Shown piece after piece: positions 36,422 to 47,350 of a stretch of DNA of 64,000 nt. The position numbers and the translations under genes were made by a program. The stretch comes from Sesamum alatum (lineage: Eukaryota; Streptophyta; Magnoliopsida; Lamiales; Pedaliaceae): the NCBI GenBank assembly GCA_034509735.1, contig JACGWO010000002.1:43541702-43605701 (forward strand), written 5' to 3'. Below the pieces are notes generated by a model. It searched no databases and was not told the DNA's origin. It saw only the letters and a program-made list of their open reading frames with translations. Each line of letters opens with the position of its first letter. Within the stretch, counting starts at the first letter, position 1.

Positions 36422-36934
36422 ATGGCAAGGGAGGGTAAGGAAACGTTAGCTCAGGCCAACAAGGCGGAGGGGAGTGGTGAAGGCGGCAGCGCGACATTGA
36501 ATGATCGGTTAATAAAAGAAAGAGATAAAATAGAGGACCAAATCCTGAAGATGGAAGCAAACGTTTTCCAGCTCGCAAATTACTACTTCGTGTTTCAAGG
36601 AGTGATTCTCACGGCTATCATCAAGGGTTCCTCCTCATCTCTTAAATGCAATCGTGTCTGGCTTCCTTTCTGTATGTCTGTTATAGCATCCATTCTCAAT
36701 TTTATTGCATTAGGAATAATGGCAGACAAGTACAAGCAGTTACTGAATGGTGTGGACACAGAGAATGTGATGTTGTATCAATATATGTATCCGACAACAT
36801 CGAGGATGATGCGTAAATGGCACCAAGACAGAAAAAAATGGCGAACAATAACGATGGTGTTATCTATGGGTATGCTTTCCGCTTTTGCGGTTCTCAGCCT
36901 ACTCGCTACATGGATTGTTCCATGTTGGGATTGA
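36422..36934 (+). CDS. uncharacterised 170-aa three-helix membrane protein, paralogue B
   Basis: An intact single-exon ORF from MAREGKETLAQANKAE to VPCWD. Residues 1-25 are glycine/glutamate-rich. About 26-50 form a charged coiled-coil-like stretch (NDRLIKERDKIEDQILKME). Hydrophobic segments lie near 52-72 (LANYYFVFQGVILTAI), 79-101 (VWLPFCMSVIASILNFIALG) and 143-168 (ITMVLSMGMLSAFAVLSLLA). The QLAxYYxxFQG core and overall layout match the - strand gene at 16330-16839, so both belong to one unnamed family. A short basic loop (MRKWHQDRKKWR) precedes the last helix. No functional motif is recognised. Its 5' half is duplicated at 43765. Confidence 0.75.
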   Translation: MAREGKETLAQANKAEGSGEGGSATLNDRLIKERDKIEDQILKMEANVFQLANYYFVFQGVILTAIIKGSSSSLKCNRVWLPFCMSVIASILNFIALGIMADKYKQLLNGVDTENVMLYQYMYPTTSRMMRKWHQDRKKWRTITMVLSMGMLSAFAVLSLLATWIVPCWD

Positions 36935-37333
36935 TCCACAACGACTCATTTTTAGCTAGCATAAGCATGCATCTTGTTTCTGTCGACGTCCGGACATGCA
37001 ACCTCTTATTATTATTAATTGTTGGTTTGCTTCTATGTTTTCATATGTTTGTCTGATTTGTCTTGTACGACCTTCATCACCGTTGTTTGTCAATTCTCTT
37101 TGATCTTACGTCTTAATTATCCTTCACTTCATTCACCATTATCTAAGTATGGAGGTATCAGATCTGTATCATTAATATTGGAGGGTGCATGTACCTACCT
37201 TTATTCGTTTTTCTTTTTGTTTTCATTTGAATTGTAATACTGTACATATATATCCTGCTGGAGTGATTGTAGAAAGCGTGTTAATTTATGTAAGCTTGTT
37301 ATATATAAGTTCTTTTAAATATATATATATATT
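36935..37333. other. 3' region of the 36422 gene
   Basis: Probable 3' UTR, then AT-rich spacer ending in a TA run. The short ORFs here have no recognisable domain. Confidence 0.4.
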
Positions 37334-37761
37334 GGGTAAATTACATCTACCTCCCCTGAAGTTTGGCATAATTATAAATACCCTCTCGTTGTTTGAAAAA
37401 TTACAAATACCCCCTAAGGTTTGTAATTTTCAACCAAAGGCCTGAAATTGACCATTTTGCCCTTGATTTTTTAATTAAATTGCAGAAAAATCAACCAAAA
37501 AAATTGCATTATTAACTCCGCTGTGTAAAAAACTTTACGAATCTCTCCCTCCGCATTGTAGTCCAAAAAAATCAAAGAATTTTAAAAATTAAATATAATA
37601 GATAAGGGCATTTTGGTCAGTTCATCCATAAAATGGATGAAAATAGGTTATTTGTTAGACTGTTACAAACCTCAGGGGGGGGGGGTATTTGTAATTTTTC
37701 AAACAACGAGGAAATATTTGTAATTATGTCAAACCTCGGGAAATGTAGATGTAATTTACCC
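37334..37761. mobile_element. 428-bp Mutator-like MITE
   Basis: The inverted ends GGGTAAATTACATCTACCTC and the complementary ...GTAGATGTAATTTACCC are flanked by TATATATATT at 37324-37333 and 37762-37771 (10 bp). Inner arms also pair (TTTGAAAAATTACAAATACC with GGTATTTGTAATTTTTCAAA). Confidence 0.85.
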
Positions 37762-37887
37762 TATATATATTACATGATGATTTAAAGCATGAAATGGAGA
37801 GTAAAACCGGTTGGCCAATATATATATATATAGAGAGAGACTCTTTGATACGATCAAAGATGAAATAATTAGTCGATGAATTCAAGG

Positions 37888-38753
37888 AGTGTTTGCGAGA
37901 GCTTCTGCTTTAAAAGAAGTGATTTTCGTAGAAAAAGTTGAAAGTTGTAGCAGAATCTAAAGTGGGTAGTGTTTGTAAAAAAAAAGTGTAAAGCAGATAA
38001 AAGCTAAATTGATAATGTTTGGGAGAAAAACACTTCTAAAACACGTTTAATTGATTAAAGATTGTTTTGTCCCCATGTATTAAATAGATGCTATTTTAAC
38101 TTAATATTTGCACTTATCTCTTTATTATAATTTTACCTTAAATTATAATAATTTATCATTTTTTACAAAATGATTATAATTTATATTATTAAAATATTCA
38201 ATATTAATAGAAAAACTGGACGTTTAGTTCAATAATGTTCCTATTATGTAATATAATTGTTCATTCATGAATGATAAATAAACTTACAATATTGACAAAA
38301 TAATTATTATTTTTTAATTAATCCTAGCAATTTAATTTATATTTTTCTATGATTTAGGATTAATATCATATAATATAAAAAATAAAATAGTAAAATTTTA
38401 AAATATTAAACATGTAAAATTATAAATTTTGCTAGTGATAAATTATTCAAATTATTTAAAATTTTCTAACCTCAACTTTAGATGAGTAATTTTGAAAATA
38501 CATTAAAAAGGATAAAATCGAATTGAAATTACTATAATGAGGGTAAAATAATCTAAAAAGAAGCTGAATTTATTTACAAAAAAACCAAAGCAGCTAGAAG
38601 CACCCCCCAAGGTGCTTACAACTTTTGGCTTAAAAGTGCTTTCCGTAGCAGTTTTAGAAGCAGAAGTTGGCCTCCCAAACACATCAAAAGTACTTTTCAG
38701 CATTCAGAAGCTGAAAAGCGCATTTTAGAAGCGTGCGCAAATACTACCTCATT
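37888..38753. mobile_element. hAT-like foldback MITE, about 0.86 kb
   Basis: The left end GTGTTTGCGAGAGCTTCTGC and the complement of the right end (TATTTGCGCACGCTTCTAAA) are imperfect inverted repeats. Inner stretches on the right (AGCAGAAGTTGGCC, AAAAGTGCTTTCCG) have counterparts on the left (TTTAAAAGAAGTGATTTTCG). This style of end is common in plant hAT MITEs. The exact ends and 8-bp duplication were not resolved. Confidence 0.5.
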
Positions 38754-39015
38754 CTGATTATTTGTAAAATTAGCATTTTCTCAAGTGAACTCCGCATGAC
38801 ATATCTCAATCGTAAGAGACTAAGAAGTAAAGGAAGCAAATATCGTGGGAAATAATTGGTCCTTGATAACATTCACCGAGATTTTCTCATTCATCTTAGT
38901 AATGTCTACTAAATCTGAAGGCTTGAATATATTTTTGATTCCATAATTATGACTTTTTTTCATAGTGAGAAAAAATGTGTATAAAATTGTCATTAAATAT
39001 AATTAGTGACATATC

Positions 39016-39756
39016 TGTAAATAAATTTTTGTGTTCCTCTGAATTTATCGAAACAATAAAATATTACAAATAAATTCTTTGAATTGGATTGAATATGATG
39101 CGAAATCTCTATTTGAAACCTCTGATTCTTCACTTCGAGAACGCAATCTTTGACTTCGACAATTTTGGAGGTGAAACTTGATGTTTGATCTCCTTCGACG
39201 TTGAATTTGACTTTGAATAACGTTAATTCGGGGGTCGTTGACTTGTTTCCGGATTAAACACTATAAACTTGGAGATGTTCTTCTTGAACTTAAATATTTC
39301 TTGGTGGATTTGAGGCTTTAATCATCCGCCAAGATGGACTTGCTTCTTGATAATGTTAATTCGCGGGTCTTTTGGCTTCTTCTCGAATTGAAACGTTGAC
39401 TTTGGATGACTTCCGCGACGAACGCCTTAATTCTTCCCTTGAACGTCGTGGATCTTCTTTGATTTGCACTTGAGAGGATTTGATGACTCTCTTGCTTGTG
39501 TCTTCTATTGTGTGTCTTGAATGAGCTCTGAGGACCTCTTTATATAGCTGTCAAAGAGGTAGAGTCGTGGTGAACTTAAACACCTTTTGTATTATCTCTT
39601 TATAATTTAACTTAAAGAGATAAATGCATTAAATATTTGGCAAGATATGATTGATCAATTTTGGTATTATCTCTTTAATATTTGTATTTTCTAAAGAGAT
39701 AATATCAAAATTACTTGTCTGAAGTTGATTGGAGCGTGAATATTTGTTTGTCAACA
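39016..39756 (-). repeat. 3' LTR of a Tat/Ogre-like gypsy element (element 1)
   Basis: 741 bp; in element orientation it starts TGTTGACAAACAAATATTC and ends ATTTATTTACA. It is homologous to 41614-42629 and 52623-52984 (shared TTCACTTCGAGAACG, GAGGTGAAACT, TCCGCCAAG). A purine stretch CTCGAGGGAGCATT just before the LTR start is a possible polypurine tract. Confidence 0.8.
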
Positions 39757-39944
39757 AATGCTCCCTCGAGACTAAGTTCATGAACATCTACTCAATGAAG
39801 TGAAGGAGTGAACATGTCTCGAAATTGATTCTTCTTCATATGTTGTCCTTTTCTTTAACATGTGACTGAACTTGAAAACATAGCTCAACCTGCCTGCGTA
39901 CCTCTTTGGAAGGATTAAGTCATAACATAGTTCATTTCAATTTT

Positions 39945-40440
39945 AATGATAGTTTATTCTCATATCAATGAGTCTTCAAACTTGACTCTGTAGATAGTTT
40001 ATACTCATATCAAGGAGTTCTTGAACTTATTTGAATACATTGATAGTTTTACTCATATCAAAGAGTTCTTCAATTTGAATATGTAGATAGTTTATACTCT
40101 TATCAAGGAGTATTTTCGAATAAATTTGTAGATAGTTTATACTCGTATCAAGGAGTTCTTTGACTTTTGTAGATAGTTTATACTCATATCAAGGAGTTCT
40201 TCAAGTGATTTTGTAGATAGTTTATACTCGTATGAAGGAGTTCTTCAAGTAAATTTATAGATAATGTATACTCGTATCAAGTAATATTGAGTTTTTTTTT
40301 TGACATTAGATAGTTTATGCTCATATCTAGGAGTAGTACTGAGATTTTTTTTGGAGATTAGATAGTTTATACTCATATCTAGTACCACTAAGATTTTTTC
40401 GGACATTAGATAGTTTATGCTCATATCCAGGAGCATTGAT
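39945..40440. repeat. tandem array of a ~40-57-bp unit inside gypsy element 1
   Basis: TAGATAGTTTATACTCATAT followed by CAAGGAGTTCTT recurs about ten or more times with variable spacers. It sits between the gag remnant and the 3' LTR, where Tat/Ogre elements often carry minisatellites. Confidence 0.85.
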
Positions 40441-40445
40441 AATTT

Positions 40446-41543
40446 TCATGGTGTTGCATCATTATCAACATCATCATTGATATCACTTGAGTATTCGTCT
40501 TCTTTGCAATAGAAGCTCATTTCAATTCCATGTGCACGAGTCGCTAGCTCTTCAAAAGTTTTGTTTATTGCTTGAAGAATATAGCAAAGTTCCCAATGCA
40601 TTTCTTGGATACACATTTTAGTTGCTGAAGTCTCGGACAATCGATCTTTGCAATCAAGGCTCAAATTTTTCGAGCTGTTGATATAATCAATGACGGACTC
40701 TTCCTTCCACTGGTGTGAGTTCATAAGCTCGATCATGCTGACTGTTCTTCTGATCCTGTAAAAACGATTGAGAAACTCTTGTTCTAATTGCCCTCAACTG
40801 TCAACTAAGTTGGCTTCCAAGTCGGTGTACCAATCAAATGCATTTCCTAAGATCGAACAAATTGTTTGACGAGGTGATCCCCATATGTTCCAGCGTAGTG
40901 AGCCACGTGTTGCTTAAGATTGCAATTGCCATTAAATTGCTGGAACTTGGGAGGTTGATAGTCGATTGGCATCTTCAGATGAGCAATTCTTTGAGTGTAT
41001 GGTTATGTGTAAGTAAAGGATGATCTTGAGGTTCCCTCGATCTTGCTTCTGATAGTTCCTTCAATGAATTCTTTGAGTCGGTCCACTGGAACCAATCTAT
41101 CAGAGGAGATCAGAAGCTCTTGTGCAAGCTTATCCTTCTCGGTATAATGTTGCTTTGTGGATGCCTCTTCTTCATCGTGAGCCTCAATTTGTTTCACACT
41201 GATATGACTTGTGTCAACAACATCTGGCTTATTGATCAACCTAGCAATTTGGGCATCTTTCTCTTGGACGTGCTTTGTGAGTCATTCGATGGCTCTTGTC
41301 TGACTTGCAATTCGTCACCATGACTGAAGCCACATTCATTCGGAAGGAGTAGATAGACACGGAGCGAGGAGAGGACATAGGAGATTTATTTTCGTCATCT
41401 TCACTTGCATGGTTAGGTACGATGAAGTCTTTCTCAGCAGACTCAATGGGAGGAGCACCAATACTCTTGGCACTAGAACTTGAAGACTTCGATGTGACGA
41501 GTTTGAAATTCATCATCTTCATAGCTTTTCCTTGAGTATCCAT
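40446..41543 (-). pseudogene. gypsy element 1 gag remnant (pol deleted)
   Basis: Fragments in successive frames start at MDTQGKAMKMMNFKL (41543). They continue with VDRLKEFIEGTIRSKIEG (about 41090) and the gag core ELMNSHQWKEESVIDYINS (about 40730). They align with gag of element 2 at 51505-52552 but differ at many residues, so the two elements are distinct family members. After the gag core the sequence passes into the tandem array and the LTR, so protease, RT and integrase are missing. Confidence 0.8.
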
Positions 41544-41613
41544 CTAAATACTTCAAACCTTGATGAAGAGAAGAGATGAGAGGTAGAGAGGTCCCACCGG
41601 GCGTACCAAAATT

Positions 41614-42629
41614 TGTAAATAAATTTTCGTGTTCCTCTGAATTTATTGAAACAAGAAAATATTACAAATAAATTCTTTGAATTGGATTGAATATTTGTGG
41701 GTGCAAAATCTATACTTGAAACCTCTGATTCTTCACTTCGAGAACGCGATCTTTCACTTCGACAAGTTCGAAGGTGAAACTTGATGTTTGATCTCCTTCG
41801 ATGTTGACTTTAACTTTGAATAACGTTACTTCGGAGGTCGTTGACTTGTTCTTGGATTAAACGCTATAAACTTGGGAATGTTCTTCTTGAACTGAAATAT
41901 TTCTTGGTGGATTTGAGGCTTTAATCTTCCGCCAAGGTAGACTTGCTTCTTGATAACGTTAATTCGTGGGTCTTGTGACTTCTTCTCGAATCGAACATTG
42001 ACTTTGGATGACTTCCGCGACGAACGCCTTGATTCTTGCCTTAAACGTCGTGGATCTTCTTTGATTTGCACTTGAGAGGATTTGGAGACTCTCTTGCTTG
42101 TATTTTCATTTGTCTTCAATTGTGTGTCTTGAATGAGCTCCGAGAACTCCTTTATATAGCTGTTAAAAAGGTAGAATCGTGGTGAACTTAAACACCTTTT
42201 GTATTATCTCTTTATAGGGTAAAATGCTTTTTTGGTCCCGTAAGATTAGGCATTATTTGTTTTGGTACTACAATTTAGGTAGGTGACTGTTTTAGTCCCA
42301 TAAAACACGTTTTTCAGCTTTTTTGGTCCTAACAAATCATGTGCAACTTAGGTAGGTAGCCGTTTTAGTCCTATAAAATACGTTTTCCAGTTTTTTTGGT
42401 CATAAATGTAGATGGCTGTTTTAGTCCCATAAAATACGTTTTTTCAATTTTTTTGGTCCCAAAATATCATGTGTTGGGACCAATAAAGCTGAAAAACGTG
42501 TTTTATGGGACTAAAATAGCCATCTACCTAAATTGTGGTACCAAAATAAATAATACCTTAATTTTACGGGACCAAAAAAGCATTTGCCCTCTCTGTATAA
42601 TTTAACTTAAAGAGATAAATATATTAAAT
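41614..42629 (-). repeat. gypsy LTR, truncated and split by a MITE
   Basis: It begins (+ strand) at TGTAAATAAATTTTCG, next to a primer-site-like stretch on the - strand (TTGGTACGCCCGGTGGGAC, 41610-41592). It is homologous to 39016-39756 up to TTAAATATTTG. There it stops abruptly at about 42629-42633 and the duplicated host block begins. Bases 42217-42599 are a MITE with its second target copy. Confidence 0.8.
42217..42589. mobile_element. 373-bp Mutator-like MITE in the gypsy LTR
   Basis: The inverted ends GGGTAAAATGCTTTTTTGGT and ...ACCAAAAAAGCATTTGCCC are flanked by TCTCTTTATA (42207-42216) and TCTCTGTATA (42590-42599), a 10-bp duplication with one mismatch. The empty site is seen in the sister LTR at 39589-39602. 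Confidence 0.9.
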
Positions 42630-43286
42630 ATTTGACAATTTCAAACGCGTAGCCAGGATTGAGTTTTCAATATGAATGTGTTGTATCGATATTTTTGGAT
42701 TTTTGGTGGGGTGAAAAATAAAATAAGAAATTAAAAAAATATTTTTTTTGATGCTTTCCTCATGACCAAATTAAATTTCAGAAATATATATATATATATG
42801 TGGGGAAGGGTTTCATTAATCATATGCCACCAACCTTAATAATTAAATTCTAATTTATGCAATTCTATTGCCAAAGTCTTTCTTTATGAATTTCTTTCAT
42901 TATCGTATCAGTACTAGGTTCCTCAAATTTTTCATTTGAATTTGTCATCGTTAAGGTTTTTCATTTTTTTTTTCTTTTATATTCTCAAAGCCGTCTCGGT
43001 AGTAACTACTTGTGACATATACATTTAAATTTTTTTGTATGAAGTGACAATATAAAATTAAGAAACATATGAACTGTGGTTGGAGCAACAAAAAATAGAT
43101 AATTTGAACTAATAAGAACCTCCGAGAGCAGCCTAACCTAACACTATTTTTATTTTTATTGTTTTTGTTTGTTTGAAATGGTGATTACATAATGTATCAT
43201 CACTATCAATAAATTAATAAACACATTCAATCAATAAACAAATTAAATACCCATAACGATAAACTCTTAATGGTCTGGTGGGATTT

Positions 43287-43567
43287 CACTACAAGAAAAT
43301 AACTTAATGGCAACGAAAAAATTTGTTGTTGAAATCAGTGTTGAGCTAATTAGCAAGTAAAATTTCCGTTGCTAATGTATACTAATTAATATATATTTTA
43401 AATAATTTGTTGATATATTTTTGTTAGCAAGTAAATTTTCTTTGCTAAATTCATTAGCAAGTAAATTTCTTATATTTTAATAATACATTAGCAATGAAAA
43501 TTTTACTTGCTAATTAGCTCGACACTGACTTTTTTCTTCGTTGCTATTGAGCTTTTTTCTTGTAGTG
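43287..43567. mobile_element. CACTA MITE, copy in daughter block
   Basis: The same element as 35946-36224, carried along by block duplication. The flanking TTT and all neighbouring sequence are shared. Confidence 0.9.
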
Positions 43568-43764
43568 TTTGAACCCATAATTTCAAACTCATATTTCATA
43601 AAACATCAGCCTTAACCATTAGGTTAAAAGAACGTTGGTCAAACCTAACATGCACTGTCCATACACATATATATAGGTGGAAACAACATGACTTAAATTG
43701 CAGATAATATTACGTCTTGATTTACTAGCATTCTTGGTGTGATAGAATTGATTAGTTCACATAA

Positions 43765-43993
43765 ATGGCAAGGGAGGGTAAGGAAACGTTAGCTCAGGCC
43801 AACAAGGCGGAGGGGAGTGGTGAAGGCGGCAGCGCGACATTGAATGATCGGTTAATAAAAGAAAGAGATAAAATAGAGGACCAAATCCTGAAGATGGAAG
43901 CAAACGTTTTCCAGCTCGCAAATTACTACTTCGTGTTTCAAGGAGTGATTCTCACGGCTATCATCAAGGGTTCCTCCTCATCTCTTAAATGCA
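43765..43993 (+). pseudogene. truncated duplicate of membrane-protein paralogue B
   Basis: The first 76 codons are identical to the gene at 36422 (through ...GSSSSLKC). The open frame then runs into gypsy sequence and stops at 44020-44022 after nine foreign residues. It keeps the coiled coil and the first hydrophobic segment but loses the other two helices. The promoter copy is intact, so a short chimeric protein could be made in principle. Confidence 0.85.
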
Positions 43994-44019
43994 CATCTGG
44001 ACGTAACTCCGAATGCACA
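43994..44019 (-). pseudogene. 26-bp RT fragment of gypsy element 2, left of the gag-only insertion
   Basis: Read on the - strand these bases give CAFGVTSR. Removing the gag-only element and one GCACA, they continue the RT frame that ends in KMNPSKCA at 48707. This short stretch proves that the block at 42630-43993 abuts the gypsy RT directly. Confidence 0.85.
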
Positions 44020-44285
44020 TGATGTATATAATAGTAATTATAATTTACTTACAAGGGTATAAGAGTAATTTTCCTATGTAGACCACATGATAAATATATG
44101 CACCATATCTCACCATAAAATAACAAAATCACTATAAATACAAGATATATTATTTTTTAATAGCAAGTTACTATTCATTGATTTGACTACTCATACAAAA
44201 ACTCCCTCTCTAAAGACTTGGGGTGCAATTGTGTCGAAGGCAATTTTTCCCGATTAATCCCTCACTAAGAACCACAACCACATCA
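44020..44285 (+). repeat. 5' LTR of the gag-only element
   Basis: 266 bp. A TATA-like CTATAAATAC lies at 44133-44142. It is followed directly by TTGGCGCCGTCTGTGGGAA. Confidence 0.95.
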
Positions 44286-44304
44286 TTGGCGCCGTCTGTG
44301 GGAA
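44286..44304 (+). other. primer-binding site of the gag-only element
   Basis: TTGGCGCCGTCTGTGGGAA immediately follows the LTR. This sequence is the usual start of the internal region in many plant gypsy elements; tRNA-Asp-like priming is inferred from family knowledge. Confidence 0.7.
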
Positions 44305-44323
44305 ATATTGCCCAGACATTGAG

Positions 44324-45709
44324 AATGCAAACCAGGTCACGAGCACGCGACGTTCACGGGATGGACATTGCCCCAGAGACCATGATAACGGGGCAAAATT
44401 GCACCCACCTCATGAACAATCACCACCCCATGGACAAGATCTCCCGAACGGAGTGGCTGGACCACCTCTTGGCCAGGAACCACCCGGTGAGCAACAACCT
44501 CATAACGAAACCCCTCCTCTAGGAGGCGCCCACCCAACGAGCAACGATCCAGCTGAAACAAGAAGTATTGTTAGCACTGATCCAAGACGCTACCATTCGT
44601 GCAGCCGCACAAGCAGTGGCACAGTTTGCGAACAACCACCCCATGCACCCGCCCCCTCCTTTCCCTCGCCGAAGTCGAGAAGAATCCTTGGCTCCCGAGG
44701 GGAATGAGCTGAGGCGGGAAGAGGTGAGCAGTAGAGTTTCTAGACCAGAAGTTGCCTAGGACCCGGACCAACTTCCCCAGCAATCGAGGTAACCCACGAC
44801 ACCTTTACCTTCAAGGGTGATAGAGGATCCCTACCTCCCCTTGGCAGTGGCCCCCCCAAGGCGTAGCCCTTTCAGCCGGTCAATCTTAGCCGAGGCCCTC
44901 CCGGCGGGAGTGAAGGTCTCGAACCTCGCAGAATACGACGGCACGGGAGACCACAAGAACATCTAGACAAATTCTACGCTAAGATCGATTGGTATGATTT
45001 GAGTGATGCGGCGTACTGCAAAGTCTTCCGCACCACACTCTCAAAACGCGCTCTAGCTTGGTTCAACCAGCTGCCTGCTGGAACAATTTCCAGCCTCGAG
45101 TAGCTGACACAACGCTTCCTACATCATTTTTCTATGAACAAAAAGGTCCCAAAAATGGCCGCGTACCTGTTCACTATTCGACAGAATGAAAGAGAGTCGT
45201 TGAGAGACTATATTCAAAGATTTGTGGAAGCAATGCACGAGGTGCCCCACGTTAACCATGAGTTGTTGGCCAGCATTATGCAACAAAACTTGCTTCTGGG
45301 AAGGTTCAAAGAGTCTATAACCGGAAAACCCCTCGGCACTTTGGAAGACTTACTCCTGCGATCGCAAAAATATAATCAGAATCGAGGAATCCCAAGCTTC
45401 GATCCTGCCTTCAGTGTCAAGAAGAAAGGTAAGGAAGAAGAAAGTGAGCCGCAGAAGAATGAGGGACGCAAGCATGTGCCCCCCGCCGGATTTACGCACT
45501 ACACCCCTTTGAACGCCCCTAGAGGAGAAATATTAGTCGTGGTAGAGCAACAAGGGCTGATTGACCAATTGCTAAGAAAAATGAAGGACAATCCCAAGAG
45601 GCTAAAGTCCGACAAATATTGCCGCTCCTACCATGACGTTGGGCATACGACTGAGGAGTGCCATCACCTCCAAAATGAGATAGAGAAATTGATCCAATGG
45701 GACACTTGA
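44324..45709 (+). pseudogene. gypsy-type gag of the gag-only element, frameshifted N-terminus
   Basis: The N-terminal part begins MQTRSRARDVHGMD (44324), a frequent gypsy gag start, but shifts frame and meets stops near 44520, 44706, 44758, 44967 and 45103. From 45134 a 191-codon frame is open. It holds the capsid-like MAAYLFTIRQNERESLRDYI, a lysine/glutamate-rich linker and the knuckle-like YCRSYHDVGHTTEECHHLQ near its end (stop 45707-45709). The LAWFNQLPAGTISSLE stretch upstream belongs to the retrotransposon gag domain. The downstream half looks well kept; the upstream half is damaged unless suppressed. Confidence 0.8.
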
Positions 45710-46109
45710 AGGAGTATGTCAACCAATATTCACGAGGACGCCAATTTGACCAGGAGGATGCGGCCGTGCACCCCATGACGAGCTCTAGGCCGCGCACCCC
45801 ATGATGAGCTCGAGCCATGCATCGAGTTTGTAGCGAGGGGAGGCAAGGCTGTGCAACCCATGCAGAAGTCATCTCTTGATCTCATAAGGATCGGCGAGAA
45901 AAGACTCCCTCGCTACGAAGTAGTAACCTTAAGTTTGCATAGCAGGTAAAATTATCTTTTGGCTATTCACTTGTAATAGGAGAAAGCTCGAGTAGGAGGT
46001 CAACAAATCCTTCTCCCCTTTTGATTTCCCCTAAGACGTTGTAATGTGAACATTGAGTAATGAAGTTAATTTTCTCGTCGTAGTCTCACAAAAAAAAAAA
46101 AAAAAAAAA

Positions 46110-46660
46110 AAACTCACGGGAACTTTGCATCCCCTTGAAGTTGGTAAAAGACCAACTCCGGGACATTAGCAAGTATCCTTTGAGGCAATGTCTTCTTAGA
46201 TGAAACTTGAGATCGTCGTAAGAAACATCGCCCTGGAAACTTTGCCTCCCATTGAAGTTGGTAAAAGACCAACTCCGGGACATGAGCAAGTATCATTTGA
46301 GGCAATGTCTTCTTAGATGAAACTTGAGATCGTCGTAAGAAATATCGCCCCGGAAACTTTGCCTCCCCTTGAAGTTGGTAAAAGACCAGCTCCGAGACAT
46401 AAGCAAGTATCCTTTGAGGCAATGCCTTCTTAGATGAAATTTGAGATCGTTGTAAGAAACATCGCCCCAGAAACTTTGCCACCCCTTGAAGTTGGTAAAA
46501 GACCAACTCCGGGACATGAGCAAGTGTCATTTGAGGCAACATCCCCATGGATAAAACTTGATATCCTCGTCAAGAATACAACCACGGAAACTTTGCCCTC
46601 CTAGAAGTTGATAAAAGATCGACTTCGGACACGAGCAAAAGCATCCCTTGAAACAACTTC
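46110..46660. repeat. 117-bp minisatellite (about 5 units) in the gag-only element
   Basis: TTGGTAAAAGACCAACTCCG recurs at 46141, 46258, 46375 and 46492, with a diverged copy at 46606. A unit of 117 is a multiple of three, so two - strand frames stay open through the array and encode repeats (for example VPELVFYQLQG). These ORFs are treated as repeat by-products. A 22-base A run precedes the array at about 46089. Confidence 0.95.
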
Positions 46661-46899
46661 GGTAAAGATAATGAAAACGTAATAACGGAATACGTACAAC
46701 AACTATATTCATGAGTGCTAAATAGTGTCGAATTACATGCCAAAACATCCGGCCATAAGAGTCGGAAGAAAGTTATCCCAAGTACTAAGTCTTGCCAAAT
46801 TACACACCAAAATATCCGACCATACAAGTCGGAGAAATCTATCCGAAATACTACTAAGTAAATAATAACTATGCTCCCCCGTCTTTCCCAAGGTCTTCG

Positions 46900-47350
46900 C
46901 GGGCTCTGTCACGAGAAGGATCCACCTCCTCCTCATCCTCCAAGAAGAGTGCCATCTCGAGAAAGAGACCTCCCACTCTTGAAATGTGTTGTCCCAATGA
47001 GAAGAGCCCTCAGGAGACAGGGGAGGTCAACCTATTCCTCCTCCAAGAGAAGTATCATCTCGAGGAAAAAGACTTCCTCCTCCTGAAATGTGTCGTCTCA
47101 AGGAGAAAGCCCTTAAGGGAAAGGGGAGGTCGAATCCCTCCTCATTTTCCTAGAAGAGTGTCATCTCGAGGATGAGAGCCTTAAGGGAAAACCGGAGGTC
47201 AAACACGCCCTTCTCTTGGAGGCGGAAGTTAAGCACCCACTCCTCCTGCATGAGTGTTGTGTCGAGGAGGAGACCTCCTCCTCCTAAAGGAGTGTCACCT
47301 CGATAATGAGTGCCCTACGAAAAGAGCGTAGGTCAAGCACCTCCTCGTTA
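46900..47350. repeat. diverged purine/pyrimidine-rich tandem repeat
   Basis: About five imperfect units contain CCTCCTCCT, GTGTCATCTCGAG, GAGAAAGCCCTTAAGGGAAA and GGGGAGGTC. No coding function; it lies between gag and the 3' LTR of the gag-only element. Confidence 0.7.

Larger units (their letters stand above)
35283..36650. repeat. 1.37-kb duplicated block, parental copy
   Basis: From ATTTAACAATTTCAAACGCG to TCTTAAATGCA this block is nearly identical to 42630-43993. Differences seen by eye are a few single-base changes and small length changes in A, T and TA runs. It includes a CACTA MITE, the promoter and the first 229 coding bases of the gene at 36422. The gene continues intact beyond the block here, so this is the source copy. 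Confidence 0.95.
42630..43993. repeat. 1.36-kb duplicated block, truncated daughter copy
   Basis: Near-identical to 35283-36650. It is bounded left by a broken gypsy LTR and right by a broken gypsy RT fragment. Junction microhomologies are very short (TTT on the left, GCA on the right). It includes a second copy of the CACTA MITE at 43287-43567. Confidence 0.95.

Noticed and set aside
39945..40440. CRISPR-like array
   Set aside because: The repeat unit and spacers are irregular and degenerate, the genome is a plant, and the array lies inside a gypsy element.
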